This document shows positions 32,413 through 41,622 of a DNA stretch of 64,000 nt, in pieces; the first letter of the stretch is position 1; every line of letters begins with the position of its first letter. The notes beneath the pieces are model-generated. The model saw only the letters and a list, made by a program, of their open reading frames with translations. It was not told the DNA's origin and ran no database searches. The position numbers and the translations under genes were made by a program. Source of the DNA: Aminipila butyrica (GTDB lineage: Bacteria > Bacillota > Clostridia > Peptostreptococcales > Anaerovoracaceae); the NCBI RefSeq assembly GCF_010669305.1, contig NZ_CP048649.1, positions 558,001 through 622,000 on the forward strand, written 5' to 3'.

Positions 32413-33453
32413 ATGGCAGACCCGGCAACCATTACCCTTGCGGTGAAAGCGGCAATCGCCGCTGCTACCGACAAACGGACATGGAAAACGGTGGGAGTGG
32501 TCATCGCCGCCATCCTCACCCCGTTTATTTTAATCATCGTCATGATCATGAGCCTGCTGTCCGGTACCGCAGACCATAACAATTCTGCTGTGGATTTGAG
32601 CTTTCACGGCGGCAGTATCTCCTCACAGGTGCCAGCGGAGTACCGGCAGTACATCGAGGATATGCGGGGCAGCTTCTCTGATTTGGATGAAGCTGTGTCT
32701 GAGATTACGCCCATGATCGAAAGCGGCAGCATCGACAGCACCCGCATGAAGTCGATTTTTTATTCTCTGTATTTCGGCGCTGAAAACCTGCGGATAAACG
32801 CTTCCGATTACCGAGCCTTTGCGGATTGCTTTGTCCGCTACGAGGAGCGCACCCGCACCGTCACCGATGCGGATGGCAACGAAACGGAGGAAACCTACAC
32901 GGTGGCTGTCCCCATTACCGATCCGAATGAAATATATGCAAATCTTGAAAGCTCCCTCGGCAGAACCATTACAGAGGAAAACAGGATCAATGCACAGCAG
33001 ATTTACTCCCATGCCAAGTATGGCAGAGCTATCCCCGGTGCGGAGGATGGAGAATATCCCGGAGAGATGGGCGATGGTACCTATCAGGTGTTGATGGAGG
33101 AAGCCCAAAAATATATCGGCTACCCGTATGTTTGGGGCGGCTCTTCTCCGCAGACTTCCTTTGACTGCTCCGGTTATGTGTGCTGGGTCTATTCGAAATC
33201 AGGCGTATATTATCTGCCCCGCACCACGGCATCGGGTATTTTTAATCAGTGTGCTGTGATCTCCCGTGAGGAAGCAAAGCCCGGAGATTTGGTGTTTTTC
33301 CAAGGAACCTATGCCTCAGCCGGAATCATAAGCCACATCGGAATCTATGTTGGGAACGGTCAGATGCTGCACTGTGGAAGTCCAATCGGCTATGCGGATC
33401 TAAACAGCCGCTATTGGCGCAGCCACTTTTATGCTTACGGCAGGCTCAAATAG
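32413..33453 (+). CDS. Membrane-anchored NlpC/P60 peptidoglycan hydrolase
   Basis: This 346-residue protein has one membrane segment (residues 33-57) and an extracellular linker. The C-terminal NlpC/P60 domain has its catalytic Cys in FDCSGYV, about residue 250, and His in SHIGIYVGNG. It cuts cell-wall stem peptides so that the mating channel can cross the wall, as Orf14-type proteins do in Tn916. It follows the GGCT gene closely. Confidence 0.88.
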   Translation: MADPATITLAVKAAIAAATDKRTWKTVGVVIAAILTPFILIIVMIMSLLSGTADHNNSAVDLSFHGGSISSQVPAEYRQYIEDMRGSFSDLDEAVSEITPMIESGSIDSTRMKSIFYSLYFGAENLRINASDYRAFADCFVRYEERTRTVTDADGNETEETYTVAVPITDPNEIYANLESSLGRTITEENRINAQQIYSHAKYGRAIPGAEDGEYPGEMGDGTYQVLMEEAQKYIGYPYVWGGSSPQTSFDCSGYVCWVYSKSGVYYLPRTTASGIFNQCAVISREEAKPGDLVFFQGTYASAGIISHIGIYVGNGQMLHCGSPIGYADLNSRYWRSHFYAYGRLK

Positions 33454-33473
33454 ACAAAAGGAGATGATGTTTC

Positions 33474-34407
33474 ATGAAAGCGATTTTTGAACGGAAGGCC
33501 TCAGATTTCGATCTGTGGAGCTTTGAGGTATCAAAAACCATTCGGCTTCCCGCTGAAGTTTTTGAAGCCGTGCTGCAAAAACCTATGAGGGATTACGACT
33601 TTATTCAGGACAATATAGCGCAGATGCACTGCGACAGCAGTGGTGTGTATCACTGCCTGCTGCTGACCGGCGAGGACAGAAAAGACGGATTGCTGGTGGA
33701 ATCGGAGGGCTATGGCTACTGCCGGTACGCCTCCTATGTTCCCGATATTTCCGCTCTTACCTCCCCGGCCTTGCAGCACCTCAACGAACGGATGACAGCC
33801 GCAGCTGACTACATCGTATCCACTGGAACTCAGAATACGACTGAGGGCAACTGGATCATTAGCTTTGATGAGCTGGCACAGCAAACCGGCTTTGAGCATG
33901 ATTTTAACAGCATGGATACGCTACTGGATATGCTCCATGAGCGTGAAGAAGTGGCAAATGTAGAGCTGGGCGACACCGCCATTGACGTGTGCTATTACCT
34001 TGATTTCTGTCCGCAGTATGGCGGTCACCCGGAGGAAGCAGAGCCGGGACAGCTATCGGAATCCGCTGCGCCTGTCAGCAGACTGAAAGAATTGCTCCAT
34101 CTTCATTGGGAGGATATTCATCTGCTTCACAAGGATGTGGAGGTACAGCCTGCCACCATCGTGGAGCTGGATGAGCATACCCTGACCGATGCCGGGAAAG
34201 CGGGCTTGGGCTGATGTTTTGGATGCCGAGGTGGTCAAGGTTTACAACGGCTACTACGGTTTGCAGATGGAGCTGGACAAGGTAAAGCCCTCCCGTTTGG
34301 AGGAATTCTCGTCCATGCTTGCCGGATACTGCCCGGTATCGAATTATGAAAAATGGATCACGCAAGAGAATGATGCCCCCTCACAGTCACCCGAAATGAA
34401 ACTATGA
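33474..34407 (+). pseudogene. Conserved ICE protein, frameshifted
   Basis: The first frame (33474-34214) gives 246 residues and stops soon after LTDAGKAGLG. The +1 frame from 34189 reads PGKRAWADVLDAEVVKVYNG and continues 60 residues to a stop at 34407. Together they would form one protein of about 310 residues ending in a helical domain. An extra G near 34201 explains the break. The protein is acidic and soluble, with family unknown. Confidence 0.6.
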
Positions 34408-34423
34408 AATGGAGGAAAGTACG

Positions 34424-34678
34424 ATGAAAAAAGCAACACTGACCGTCAGCTTTGACAGCGAAAAGCTGGATGCCCTGACCTACCACATGAGCAAAAAGGA
34501 TGCAGATTTGCAGACGGAGCTGGAGGATACTGTCCAAAAGCTCTATGAAAAGCACGTTCCGCAGGCCACCCGTGAATACATTGACGATAAGCTCTCCCGT
34601 GAGGCCGCCACCAAACAGAAGCCCCAAAGGCCGGTTCGCCCTGCTGCGGCAGGCGGCTCTGACAACAGGCTGGTGTAA
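34424..34678 (+). CDS. Small DUF6103-like protein
   Basis: This is an 84-residue protein with a short strand (ATLTVSFDSEKLDAL) followed by long helices (LQTELEDTVQKLYEKHVP), resembling DUF6103 proteins encoded next to relaxase genes. It could be an accessory DNA-binding protein of the relaxosome. ATG 34424 has GGAGG 8 bases ahead. Confidence 0.6.
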   Translation: MKKATLTVSFDSEKLDALTYHMSKKDADLQTELEDTVQKLYEKHVPQATREYIDDKLSREAATKQKPQRPVRPAAAGGSDNRLV

Positions 34679-35072
34679 GCAGGAACGCTGTCCGGGCGTG
34701 TGGGCGGCGGTGTTGCCCTGTGTGGCCTTTTGGCAGGCGTGGTGGCATCCTGATACCCATTAGCATCGTACCGCCCACGTTGCGCCCATGTGGAGAGAAT
34801 GTGAGAAAGCCCCGGATGCGGTGAAGAAACCTCAGAATGAGGGCGTTCCGGTAGGGTCGAAAGTGGTGCAGGTTAAAGGGTTTATGCTGCTTTGGCAGCC
34901 TAAATCCGAAAAACACCGACCGGCAAAGCCGTTCGGGGATTCCGAAGTGACATAACTTTCTGACCGAAGTCCTGATTTGTTATGCTGGTTTCAGAAAAGA
35001 GCAAGGAAAATCGGGTGTTTCCGGAGCTTACCCTGCATACCGGGGCAAAATTCACAGAGAAAAGGAGGCATT
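34679..35072 (+). other. Intergenic region, candidate oriT
   Basis: About 390 bases contain no convincing gene, lying between a small accessory gene and a ribbon-helix-helix gene upstream of the relaxase. It holds inverted repeats, including CCGACCGGC...GCCGTTCGG (34917-34936) and CATAAC...GTTATG (34952-34984). The position and structure fit an origin of transfer. The nick site is not identified. Confidence 0.4.
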
Positions 35073-35486
35073 ATGGCAAAGGAACCGGAAAAAATCCGCA
35101 CCGGCTTTTATATCGAAAAGGAAGTGCTGGATCGGTGCGATGAGCTGCTGGAGCAGGCCAACGTGAAATCCCGAAATGAATTTGTCACCGAGGCGTTGAG
35201 GTTTTACTGCGGCTATCTTACCTCGCAGAAAATTGAAAACTATTTGCTGCAGAGCTTATCGTCCGTCCTCGTCAGTGCCATTCGAGATACGGAAAACCGT
35301 CTGGCCAGAATGGATTTCAAAATCGCTACCGAGCTGTCCAAGCTCTCTCATGTGGTAGCGTATACCCATGCGATTGACGAGCAGGCACTGCAAAGCCTAC
35401 ACTTAAAATGTGTGGAGGAAGTGAAACGAATCAACGGTGCGGTTGATTTTGAGGACGCATATAACTACCAAAAGCGGCGAACCTAA
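35073..35486 (+). CDS. Ribbon-helix-helix (CopG/MobC-like) relaxosome accessory protein
   Basis: This 137-residue protein's first 50 residues (KIRTGFYIEKEVLDRCDELL... NVKSRNEFVTEAL) form a ribbon-helix-helix DNA-binding domain. The rest is helical. Such proteins bind oriT and help the relaxase. ATG 35073 has AAAGGAGG ahead. It lies 1.1 kb before the relaxase gene, with cargo between. Confidence 0.75.
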   Translation: MAKEPEKIRTGFYIEKEVLDRCDELLEQANVKSRNEFVTEALRFYCGYLTSQKIENYLLQSLSSVLVSAIRDTENRLARMDFKIATELSKLSHVVAYTHAIDEQALQSLHLKCVEEVKRINGAVDFEDAYNYQKRRT

Positions 35487-35572
35487 AATGATAGGAATTA
35501 TTTGTTTCTTTTGGGTATGGACTATGGAAATACATTCGTTTATGGTGTGTTGCGAAAGGAGGTAAAAGTGCA

Positions 35573-35860
35573 ATGGAGAAAAATGAAATCTTTGAAACAG
35601 CTATCCGTGAGCTGACGGAAGCTGCAATCAGCAAGCTCAAGGAAAATCTGGATGATATAGAGCGGCAGCTTTACGCTGAGGTAAAAGCTCTCAGCTCTCA
35701 AGCTCGTGAGATTGTCAAAACGCTACCGGCGGATCAGCAAAAAATTCTTACTGATTATTTTGAGAAAACCAATTTGATTGCCGACCATGAGTGCCAGCAC
35801 CTCTATGTGCAGGGTGCAAAAGACTGCGTGGAGCTGCTGCAAAGGCTCGGTGTGCTGTAA
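35573..35860 (+). CDS. Helical hypothetical protein
   Basis: This is a 95-residue, mostly alpha-helical, acidic protein (ETAIRELTEAAISKLKENLDD, HECQHLYVQGAKDCVELLQ). The end resembles short helical proteins of ICEs that act near the relaxase. GGAGG precedes ATG. Function is unknown. Confidence 0.6.
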   Translation: MEKNEIFETAIRELTEAAISKLKENLDDIERQLYAEVKALSSQAREIVKTLPADQQKILTDYFEKTNLIADHECQHLYVQGAKDCVELLQRLGVL

Positions 35861-35888
35861 GGAACATAGGTGGACGGCCTCTGCACAT

Positions 35889-35917
35889 GCGGTATAAAAT
35901 CGCAAGATTTGTACCGC
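35889..35917 (+). other. Inverted repeat after helical protein gene
   Basis: GCGGTA and TACCGC enclose AAAATC...GATTT, a two-step hairpin without a T run. It could end the upstream transcript or serve as a protein site. Confidence 0.35.
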
Positions 35918-36000
35918 TTTGTCCTGCTTTCCAATTTAGCAAATGAATACTTGACTAAATCTTAGGCTGTTAATATAATTACTAAAAAGGAGGTGCCGGA

Positions 36001-36069
36001 ATGAGATTGGTTTTAGTAAATAGCAATATAAAAATTAACGAAAATTCCATCTCTGTTTTTGGAGAGTAA
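36001..36069 (+). CDS. Tiny ORF with strong ribosome site
   Basis: A 22-residue ORF (MRLVLVNSNIKINENSIS...) starts at ATG 36001 behind AAAAAGGAGG at good spacing. It may be a leader peptide for the RidA-like gene that follows or the remnant of a larger gene cut by the insertion. Confidence 0.35.
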   Translation: MRLVLVNSNIKINENSISVFGE

Positions 36070-36152
36070 ATTTCTAACAGTGGATAACTGTGTAGTATTG
36101 ATGGTATATAGTGTTAGAAATTATTTATCCAACAGAGAAAGGATTTTACCAA

Positions 36153-36551
36153 ATGAATAACAATGTAGTTACAAGATTATCTTCATCAGGAAAAATAAGC
36201 AAAGCAGTAGGAAATTATACTCATATAACTAAAATTAAGCCAAATTCAACATTTTATACATTTTCAGGTCAAATTGGAGCAGATTTGAGCGGAAATATTC
36301 CTGAAGAGTTTAATCAACAAGTAAAGAATACATTTATAAATATAGCAAATCTCCTGAACAGTGTAGATTTGAAGTCGGATAATGTTATAAAGGTAAATAT
36401 ATGGTCAACAGAAGAAATTGATTGGGATTATTTTGATAAGATATATGGTGATTTTTTCGGAGAAATCCCTCCTTCTATGACAATTGCTTATGTAAATGCT
36501 TTAGGTTTAGAAACAATAAAAATAGAAATAGAAATATGGGCGGCAGGATAA
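36153..36551 (+). CDS. RidA-family protein
   Basis: This 132-residue protein has the RidA/YjgF fold pattern (FYTFSGQIGADLSG, NTFINIANLLNSV, VIKVNIWSTEE, PPSMTIAYVNALG). The family removes reactive enamines or acts as trimeric ligand binders. The usual catalytic Arg before the C-terminal strand is not evident. The DNA is markedly AT-richer than its neighbours, so it is a recent passenger inserted between the relaxase accessory genes and the relaxase. Confidence 0.75.
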   Translation: MNNNVVTRLSSSGKISKAVGNYTHITKIKPNSTFYTFSGQIGADLSGNIPEEFNQQVKNTFINIANLLNSVDLKSDNVIKVNIWSTEEIDWDYFDKIYGDFFGEIPPSMTIAYVNALGLETIKIEIEIWAAG

Positions 36552-36570
36552 TCAAGAAGTATATTTTTTC

Positions 36571-36605
36571 GAGCGATCATTTACCACATGGTCGCTCTTT
36601 TCTTT
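36571..36605 (+). terminator. Intrinsic terminator after RidA-like gene
   Basis: GAGCGATC pairs with GGTCGCTC (one G-T pair) around an 11-base loop, followed by a T-rich tract. Confidence 0.75.
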
Positions 36606-36632
36606 TGCCAATAACATAGAAAGGAGGCCGCC

Positions 36633-39209
36633 ATGCCGAAAATCATATTCACCTCGCAATATATGCGGGATGCTCCACCCGCTCAGCTTGAAAACTATGT
36701 GAAGTACATTGGTACCCGTGAGGGTGTAGAAAAAATTGATGAGAGCAAGCTGCTGCTTCTGGCTACCGTAAAGCAACAGCAGCTCATCCATCAGCTCATC
36801 CGAGATATTCCCTCTACCAAGGAAATGCTGGAGTATGCTGATTACTGTGAGAACCCCACCATCGGCAATGCTACCGAATTTATCTCCCTTGCCTTGGAAC
36901 AGAATCTCAACCTCATCGGTAAGCGCGAAAATTATGTGGAGTACATCGCTGGCCGTCCCCGTGTGGAGCGTATCGGTGAGCATGGTCTATTCACCGATGC
37001 CGGAGTGCCGGTGGTGCTGGCTCGGGTGCAGGAGGATGTGTGCAAACACAAAGGCGCTGTCTGGACTCATGTCATCAGTCTGCGCCGGGAAGATGCCGCA
37101 AGGCTTGGTTATGACAGTGGTAAGCAGTGGCAGGATTTACTCCGCAGCAAAAAAGCTATGCTCTGCAAACATATGAAAATCGACAGTGAGAATCTGCGAT
37201 GGTATGCCGCTTTTCATAATGAAAGCCATCATCCCCATGTGCATCTCATGGTCTACTCCGCCAAAGACAATGATGGATTTCTCACCGAGCCTGCTATCGA
37301 AGCTATGCGCTCAGAGCTGGCGCACGATATTTTCCGTCAGGACTTCGCCCATATTTATGAGCATCAGAATGAAGCCCGCAATCAGCTTAAACAAAGTGCC
37401 GCTGAGGTGATGGCTGAACTGCTTTCACAGGTACAAGATCATGTTTGTGAAAACAAAGCCATCGAAGTGGATCTGCTGCTATTATCGAAACGGCTTCAAA
37501 ACACAGGGGGCAAAAAGGTATATGGGTTCCTCAAGGCAGATGTGAAAGCTATCATTGACCGCATCGTGGATGAGCTTGCCAAGGAGGAACGCATCGATAA
37601 GCTGTACCGAACATGGAACGACTGGCAGAATGAAATTCTAAAGACCTATACCAATAAGCTGCCACCCCTCCCTCCGCTCTCTCAGCAGAAACAATTTAAA
37701 AGCATTAAAAACATGGTGATTGCCGAAGCGTTGCGCTTCAGAAGTCACCATGTTTCATTTGAGGATGAAGCTGCGCCGGAACCGGAGATGTCCGAGCCTG
37801 CGGATGTTTATCCGGATGATCGGCTGTTCATTCTTGAAGCAGAACTTGGAAATGCTCTGGCCATGCATGACCTCGGCAGGATGTTTGCGGACGGCTTGGA
37901 ACGTGATATTGATTTACAGACAGCTCATGTTTGGTACGAAAAAGCCCTGACCGCTTTTTTATCCGCAAAGGAAGAAAGGCCAAAGCCCTATCTGGAATAC
38001 CGCATTGGAAAAATGTACGCTGCCGGTCTCGGTACAGAGCAGGACTATGGGCAGGCCGCCTCATGGTTTCAGGAGGCAGTGGATAAGAACCACAAATACG
38101 CCCAATATTCTCTCGGCAGTCTGTACTATCGTGGTCCGGGTGTTTCACAGAATTATGCGGAGGCGCTCCGCCTCTATACTCTCTCTGCCAATCAAGGAAA
38201 TCCCTATGCGGATTATGAGCTTGCCAAGATGTATCGTGACGGTGTCGGTACGCCGGTGGATGCCGCTTTATCCAAGCAGTATTTCAAAGCCGCCTTTTCC
38301 GGATTTTATCGCCTGGAAAAGGACAGCCATGATGACAAGCTACAATACCGCCTCGGTCAGATGCTTTACACCGGAATCGGTACGGATAAGGATGTGCAGG
38401 CGGCGATTTCCTACTTAGGAAAATCGGCACAGCTTGGAAATATAAATGCTCAATATCTGCTGGGCAAGGTATATCTGGAAAACGATATTGGCAATCCGGC
38501 ACAGGCGGTGGCATGGATGATCAAGGCGGCAGATGCCGGAAACGCTGGGGCACAATATGCGCTTGGTAAGCTGTATCGGGATGGTACTCATATGGAGAAA
38601 GATATTCCAAAAGCGGTGGCCATGTTTACTGCTGCCGCAGAACAGAAAAACGAATATGCCGCCTATCAGCTCGGCAGGCTTTACCTCTCTGGTGAGGATA
38701 TCAGTAAAAATGTTTCCGAAGCGGTCAAGTGGCTTACGCTCTCCTCCAATCTCGGCAATGCCTATGCCCAATATGCCTTGGCAAAGCTGTATCTTAGCGG
38801 TGATGGCGTTCGCAAGGATGTTGGCGAGGCAATCCGGCTGCTTACCTTATCCGCAGAGAAGAAAAATGAGTATGCAGCCTATCAGCTCGGCAAGCTCTAT
38901 CTCCAAGGGGAAGATGTTCCCCGTGACAAGGAAAAGAGTCTCTACTGGCTGGGGCAGTCTGCGGCGCAGGGCAATATCTATGCGCAGTATCTGATTGACA
39001 ACATCAACAGCTATCGCAATCCCTCGGTGTTGCTGGCCGCCACTCGGCTTATGCATCAACTGGAAAATCTGTTCCGTGAGGATTACCGTAGAACCGCCGG
39101 AGCTGCCGCTGATCACATCGACCGCAAGCGCAGACGGAAGCTGCAGGAGAAAAAGCAGGCGCAGGGTCACAAGCGTGACGATCATGTATCACAACAAATT
39201 CATTTATGA
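36633..39209 (+). CDS. MobP-type relaxase fused to Sel1-like repeats
   Basis: This 858-residue protein's N-terminal 230 residues form a relaxase. The Tyr-containing start is QYMRDAPPAQLENYVKYI, and the metal triad HNESHHPHVHLMVYS lies near residue 200. After a helical linker, residues 405-800 contain about ten Sel1-like repeats (for example AQYALGKLYRDGTHMEKDIPKA). A basic tail (DRKRRRKLQEKK) ends it. It would nick oriT and carry the strand. The repeat solenoid may dock to the coupling protein or a cell-envelope partner. Confidence 0.85.
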   Translation: MPKIIFTSQYMRDAPPAQLENYVKYIGTREGVEKIDESKLLLLATVKQQQLIHQLIRDIPSTKEMLEYADYCENPTIGNATEFISLALEQNLNLIGKRENYVEYIAGRPRVERIGEHGLFTDAGVPVVLARVQEDVCKHKGAVWTHVISLRREDAARLGYDSGKQWQDLLRSKKAMLCKHMKIDSENLRWYAAFHNESHHPHVHLMVYSAKDNDGFLTEPAIEAMRSELAHDIFRQDFAHIYEHQNEARNQLKQSAAEVMAELLSQVQDHVCENKAIEVDLLLLSKRLQNTGGKKVYGFLKADVKAIIDRIVDELAKEERIDKLYRTWNDWQNEILKTYTNKLPPLPPLSQQKQFKSIKNMVIAEALRFRSHHVSFEDEAAPEPEMSEPADVYPDDRLFILEAELGNALAMHDLGRMFADGLERDIDLQTAHVWYEKALTAFLSAKEERPKPYLEYRIGKMYAAGLGTEQDYGQAASWFQEAVDKNHKYAQYSLGSLYYRGPGVSQNYAEALRLYTLSANQGNPYADYELAKMYRDGVGTPVDAALSKQYFKAAFSGFYRLEKDSHDDKLQYRLGQMLYTGIGTDKDVQAAISYLGKSAQLGNINAQYLLGKVYLENDIGNPAQAVAWMIKAADAGNAGAQYALGKLYRDGTHMEKDIPKAVAMFTAAAEQKNEYAAYQLGRLYLSGEDISKNVSEAVKWLTLSSNLGNAYAQYALAKLYLSGDGVRKDVGEAIRLLTLSAEKKNEYAAYQLGKLYLQGEDVPRDKEKSLYWLGQSAAQGNIYAQYLIDNINSYRNPSVLLAATRLMHQLENLFREDYRRTAGAAADHIDRKRRRKLQEKKQAQGHKRDDHVSQQIHL

Positions 39210-39223
39210 TGGGAGGTTTTTTT

Positions 39224-40627
39224 GTGTCAGGCTATATCTATTTTACAGATGAACAAAAGGAGCGAGCCAATTCGGTAGATTTGGTGGACTTCCTCCAGCG
39301 GCAAGGCGAAAAACTCCTGCCCTCCGGCAGAGATAAACGACTGGCCAGAGATCACAGTATTACTGTCCGTGGAAACCGCTGGTACGATCACTCCGCTCAG
39401 GAGGGCAGCTATGCCATTGACCTTGTGAAACGGCTCTACAACCTATCTTTTCCGGAGGCGGTCAGCCTGCTGCTGGGCGGCGAACAGGGGGTGGAATACC
39501 GGCAACACAACAAAAGCAGCGAACCAGAGCAGCGAAAGCCCTTTGTGTTACCGCCTGCCCATACGGATATGCGCCGGGTATTTGCTTATCTGATCAAGCA
39601 GCGCTGTATCAGCCGTGAGGTGCTGTCCGAGTTTGCCAGAGAAAAGCTGCTGTTTGAGGATGCTGAATACCACAACGCTGTGTTTGTGGGCTTCGATGAA
39701 AAAGGCATGGCCCGTCATGCCCATAAGAAAAGCACGGTGACCGACAGCGGGTTCCGTATCAATGTGGAGGGCAGCAATCCAGCCTACAGCTTTCATTATA
39801 TATCTAAAAGTCCCTATCCCCATAACCTGTTTGCGTTTGAAGCGCCCATTGATCTGCTATCCTACATTAGCCTACATCCGCAGAACTGGAAAAACGCCAG
39901 CTATGTAGCGTTAAACGGTGTGTCTGAACAACCGATCCTGAAGCTGCTGGGGATGTATCCGCAGCTCGATCATGTGGTGCTGTGCCTCGATCACGATGCG
40001 GCAGGCATTGAAGCTACCGAGCGCATCTATGATATTTTAATGGAACATGGGCAGTTTGCAGCAGGTCAGGCGCAATCCAAATATAAAGACTGGAATGAGG
40101 ATTTGAAAGCACAGCACGGTTTCACACCAATTCCTGCCGAGGAACATCCGCAACTGTTACTTCGTGATGAGCTATGTGAAGAAATTAGTAAATTCACATG
40201 GGAGCATCAAAGTGCCGACTGCTCCGTTGATGTGTTTCGGAAAACACTGCAAAACTGCCGAGGCAATCCACAGCAGAGGAAAAATGCACTGGTGAAACTG
40301 GCTGGTCTCTCTGTGTTGGCTGCTACCAAGGAATACAAGCGCATCAGTCACTGCCGGGATTTGTCCACAGTGGAAAGCAGATTAAAATACAGCTTTAAAA
40401 CCTATCAAAACCATGGCAGGCTGGAAAACAAACTAAGCGACATTGGAAACTCTCTGATGCCGCTTTTTTTATGCTCCCAAATAGAAACACAAAGCGAAAA
40501 ACAAAGCTGTGCGGAGAGCTTCGAACAGCTGGCGTCCGAATGCTTAAAGGGCGCTGTCCTCGTGGAGCTTTCCATTCAGAAGGCGGCAGAAAAGAAACAA
40601 GAGCAGGGCGGCTTGTGCTTATCATGA
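39224..40627 (+). CDS. DUF3991/toprim-like DNA processing protein
   Basis: This 467-residue protein has an N-terminal zinc-ribbon-free primase-like region (VRGNRWYDHSAQEGSYAIDLV) and DUF3991, then a toprim-like segment (HVVLCLDHDAAGIEATERI). These proteins occur beside relaxases and may prime replacement-strand synthesis after transfer. The start is GTG 39224 with GGGAGG ahead. An ATG at 39206 is too close to no SD. Confidence 0.75.
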   Translation: MSGYIYFTDEQKERANSVDLVDFLQRQGEKLLPSGRDKRLARDHSITVRGNRWYDHSAQEGSYAIDLVKRLYNLSFPEAVSLLLGGEQGVEYRQHNKSSEPEQRKPFVLPPAHTDMRRVFAYLIKQRCISREVLSEFAREKLLFEDAEYHNAVFVGFDEKGMARHAHKKSTVTDSGFRINVEGSNPAYSFHYISKSPYPHNLFAFEAPIDLLSYISLHPQNWKNASYVALNGVSEQPILKLLGMYPQLDHVVLCLDHDAAGIEATERIYDILMEHGQFAAGQAQSKYKDWNEDLKAQHGFTPIPAEEHPQLLLRDELCEEISKFTWEHQSADCSVDVFRKTLQNCRGNPQQRKNALVKLAGLSVLAATKEYKRISHCRDLSTVESRLKYSFKTYQNHGRLENKLSDIGNSLMPLFLCSQIETQSEKQSCAESFEQLASECLKGAVLVELSIQKAAEKKQEQGGLCLS

Positions 40628-40652
40628 GCCGCCTATCGGAAAGGAGTTCTCT

Positions 40653-41622
40653 ATGCAAACAACACAAATTATAACCTTAATTGTAATTGGGCTGGGGATG
40701 TTTACTGTCATCGGCTTCATTTCCCTGCTGGCACATTACTATACCTTAAACGGTATCAAATCCAAGACCGTAGGTGACGGTCAGCACGGTACCGCTCGTT
40801 TCGCCACAGAAAGCGAAATCAAACGGACATACGCCCATGTACCCTATGAGCCGGAGAAATGGCGGCGTGGGCAAAATCTGCCCGCCCTGCAGGGGCTTGT
40901 GGTGGGCTGCAGACAAAAGGCAGGCTCTACCACCGCTCTAATTGATAACGGCGACATTCACTGCCTTATGATCGGCGCTGCCGGTGTAGGTAAAACTGCC
41001 AATTTTCTTTATCCCAATATCGAATATGCCTGTGCTTGTGGCATGAGTTTCCTCTGTACTGATACCAAAGGTGACCTGTTCAGAAATTACGCTGGCATCG
41101 CAAAAGATTACTATGGCTATAAAATATCGGTGCTGGATCTGCGTAACCCCACCCGCTCGGATGGCGATAACATCCTGCAGCTGGTCAACCGCTATATGGA
41201 TGCCTACATGAAAAATCCGGAGAACCTCGCTTTAAAAGCCAAGGCCGAGAAGTATGCCAAGATTACCGCCAAGACCATTATCTCCAGCAGCGGCGAGGAC
41301 TCGGCAAGCTACGGTCAAAATGCATTTTTCTACGATGCCGCCGAAGGTTTGCTGACATCCGTCATCCTGCTGATTGCGGAATACTGTCCTCCGGAGAAGC
41401 GGCACATCATATCGGTGTTTAAAATGATACAGGACTTGCTGGCTCCCTCGCCGGTGAAGAATAAAAGCCAGTTCCAGCTTCTGATGGATAAGCTGCCGTC
41501 TGACCATAAGGCAAAATGGTTTGCGGGAGCAGCACTAAATACCGCAGACCAAGCGATGGCTTCGGTACTGTCCACAGCTATGTCAAGGCTCAATGCGTTT
41601 CTGGATTCAGAGATGGAGCAAA
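40653..41622 (+). CDS. virD4: VirD4/TraG-like coupling protein, 5' exon
   Basis: This is the first part of the type IV coupling protein. It has an N-terminal membrane segment (residues 5-27), Walker A IGAAGVGKTANF near residue 112 and CTDTKGDLF. The reading frame is broken after EMEQ by a group II intron at 41623. Joined to 44334-45169 it gives 601 residues in frame. It links the relaxosome to the secretion channel. AAAGGAG precedes its ATG. Confidence 0.88.
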
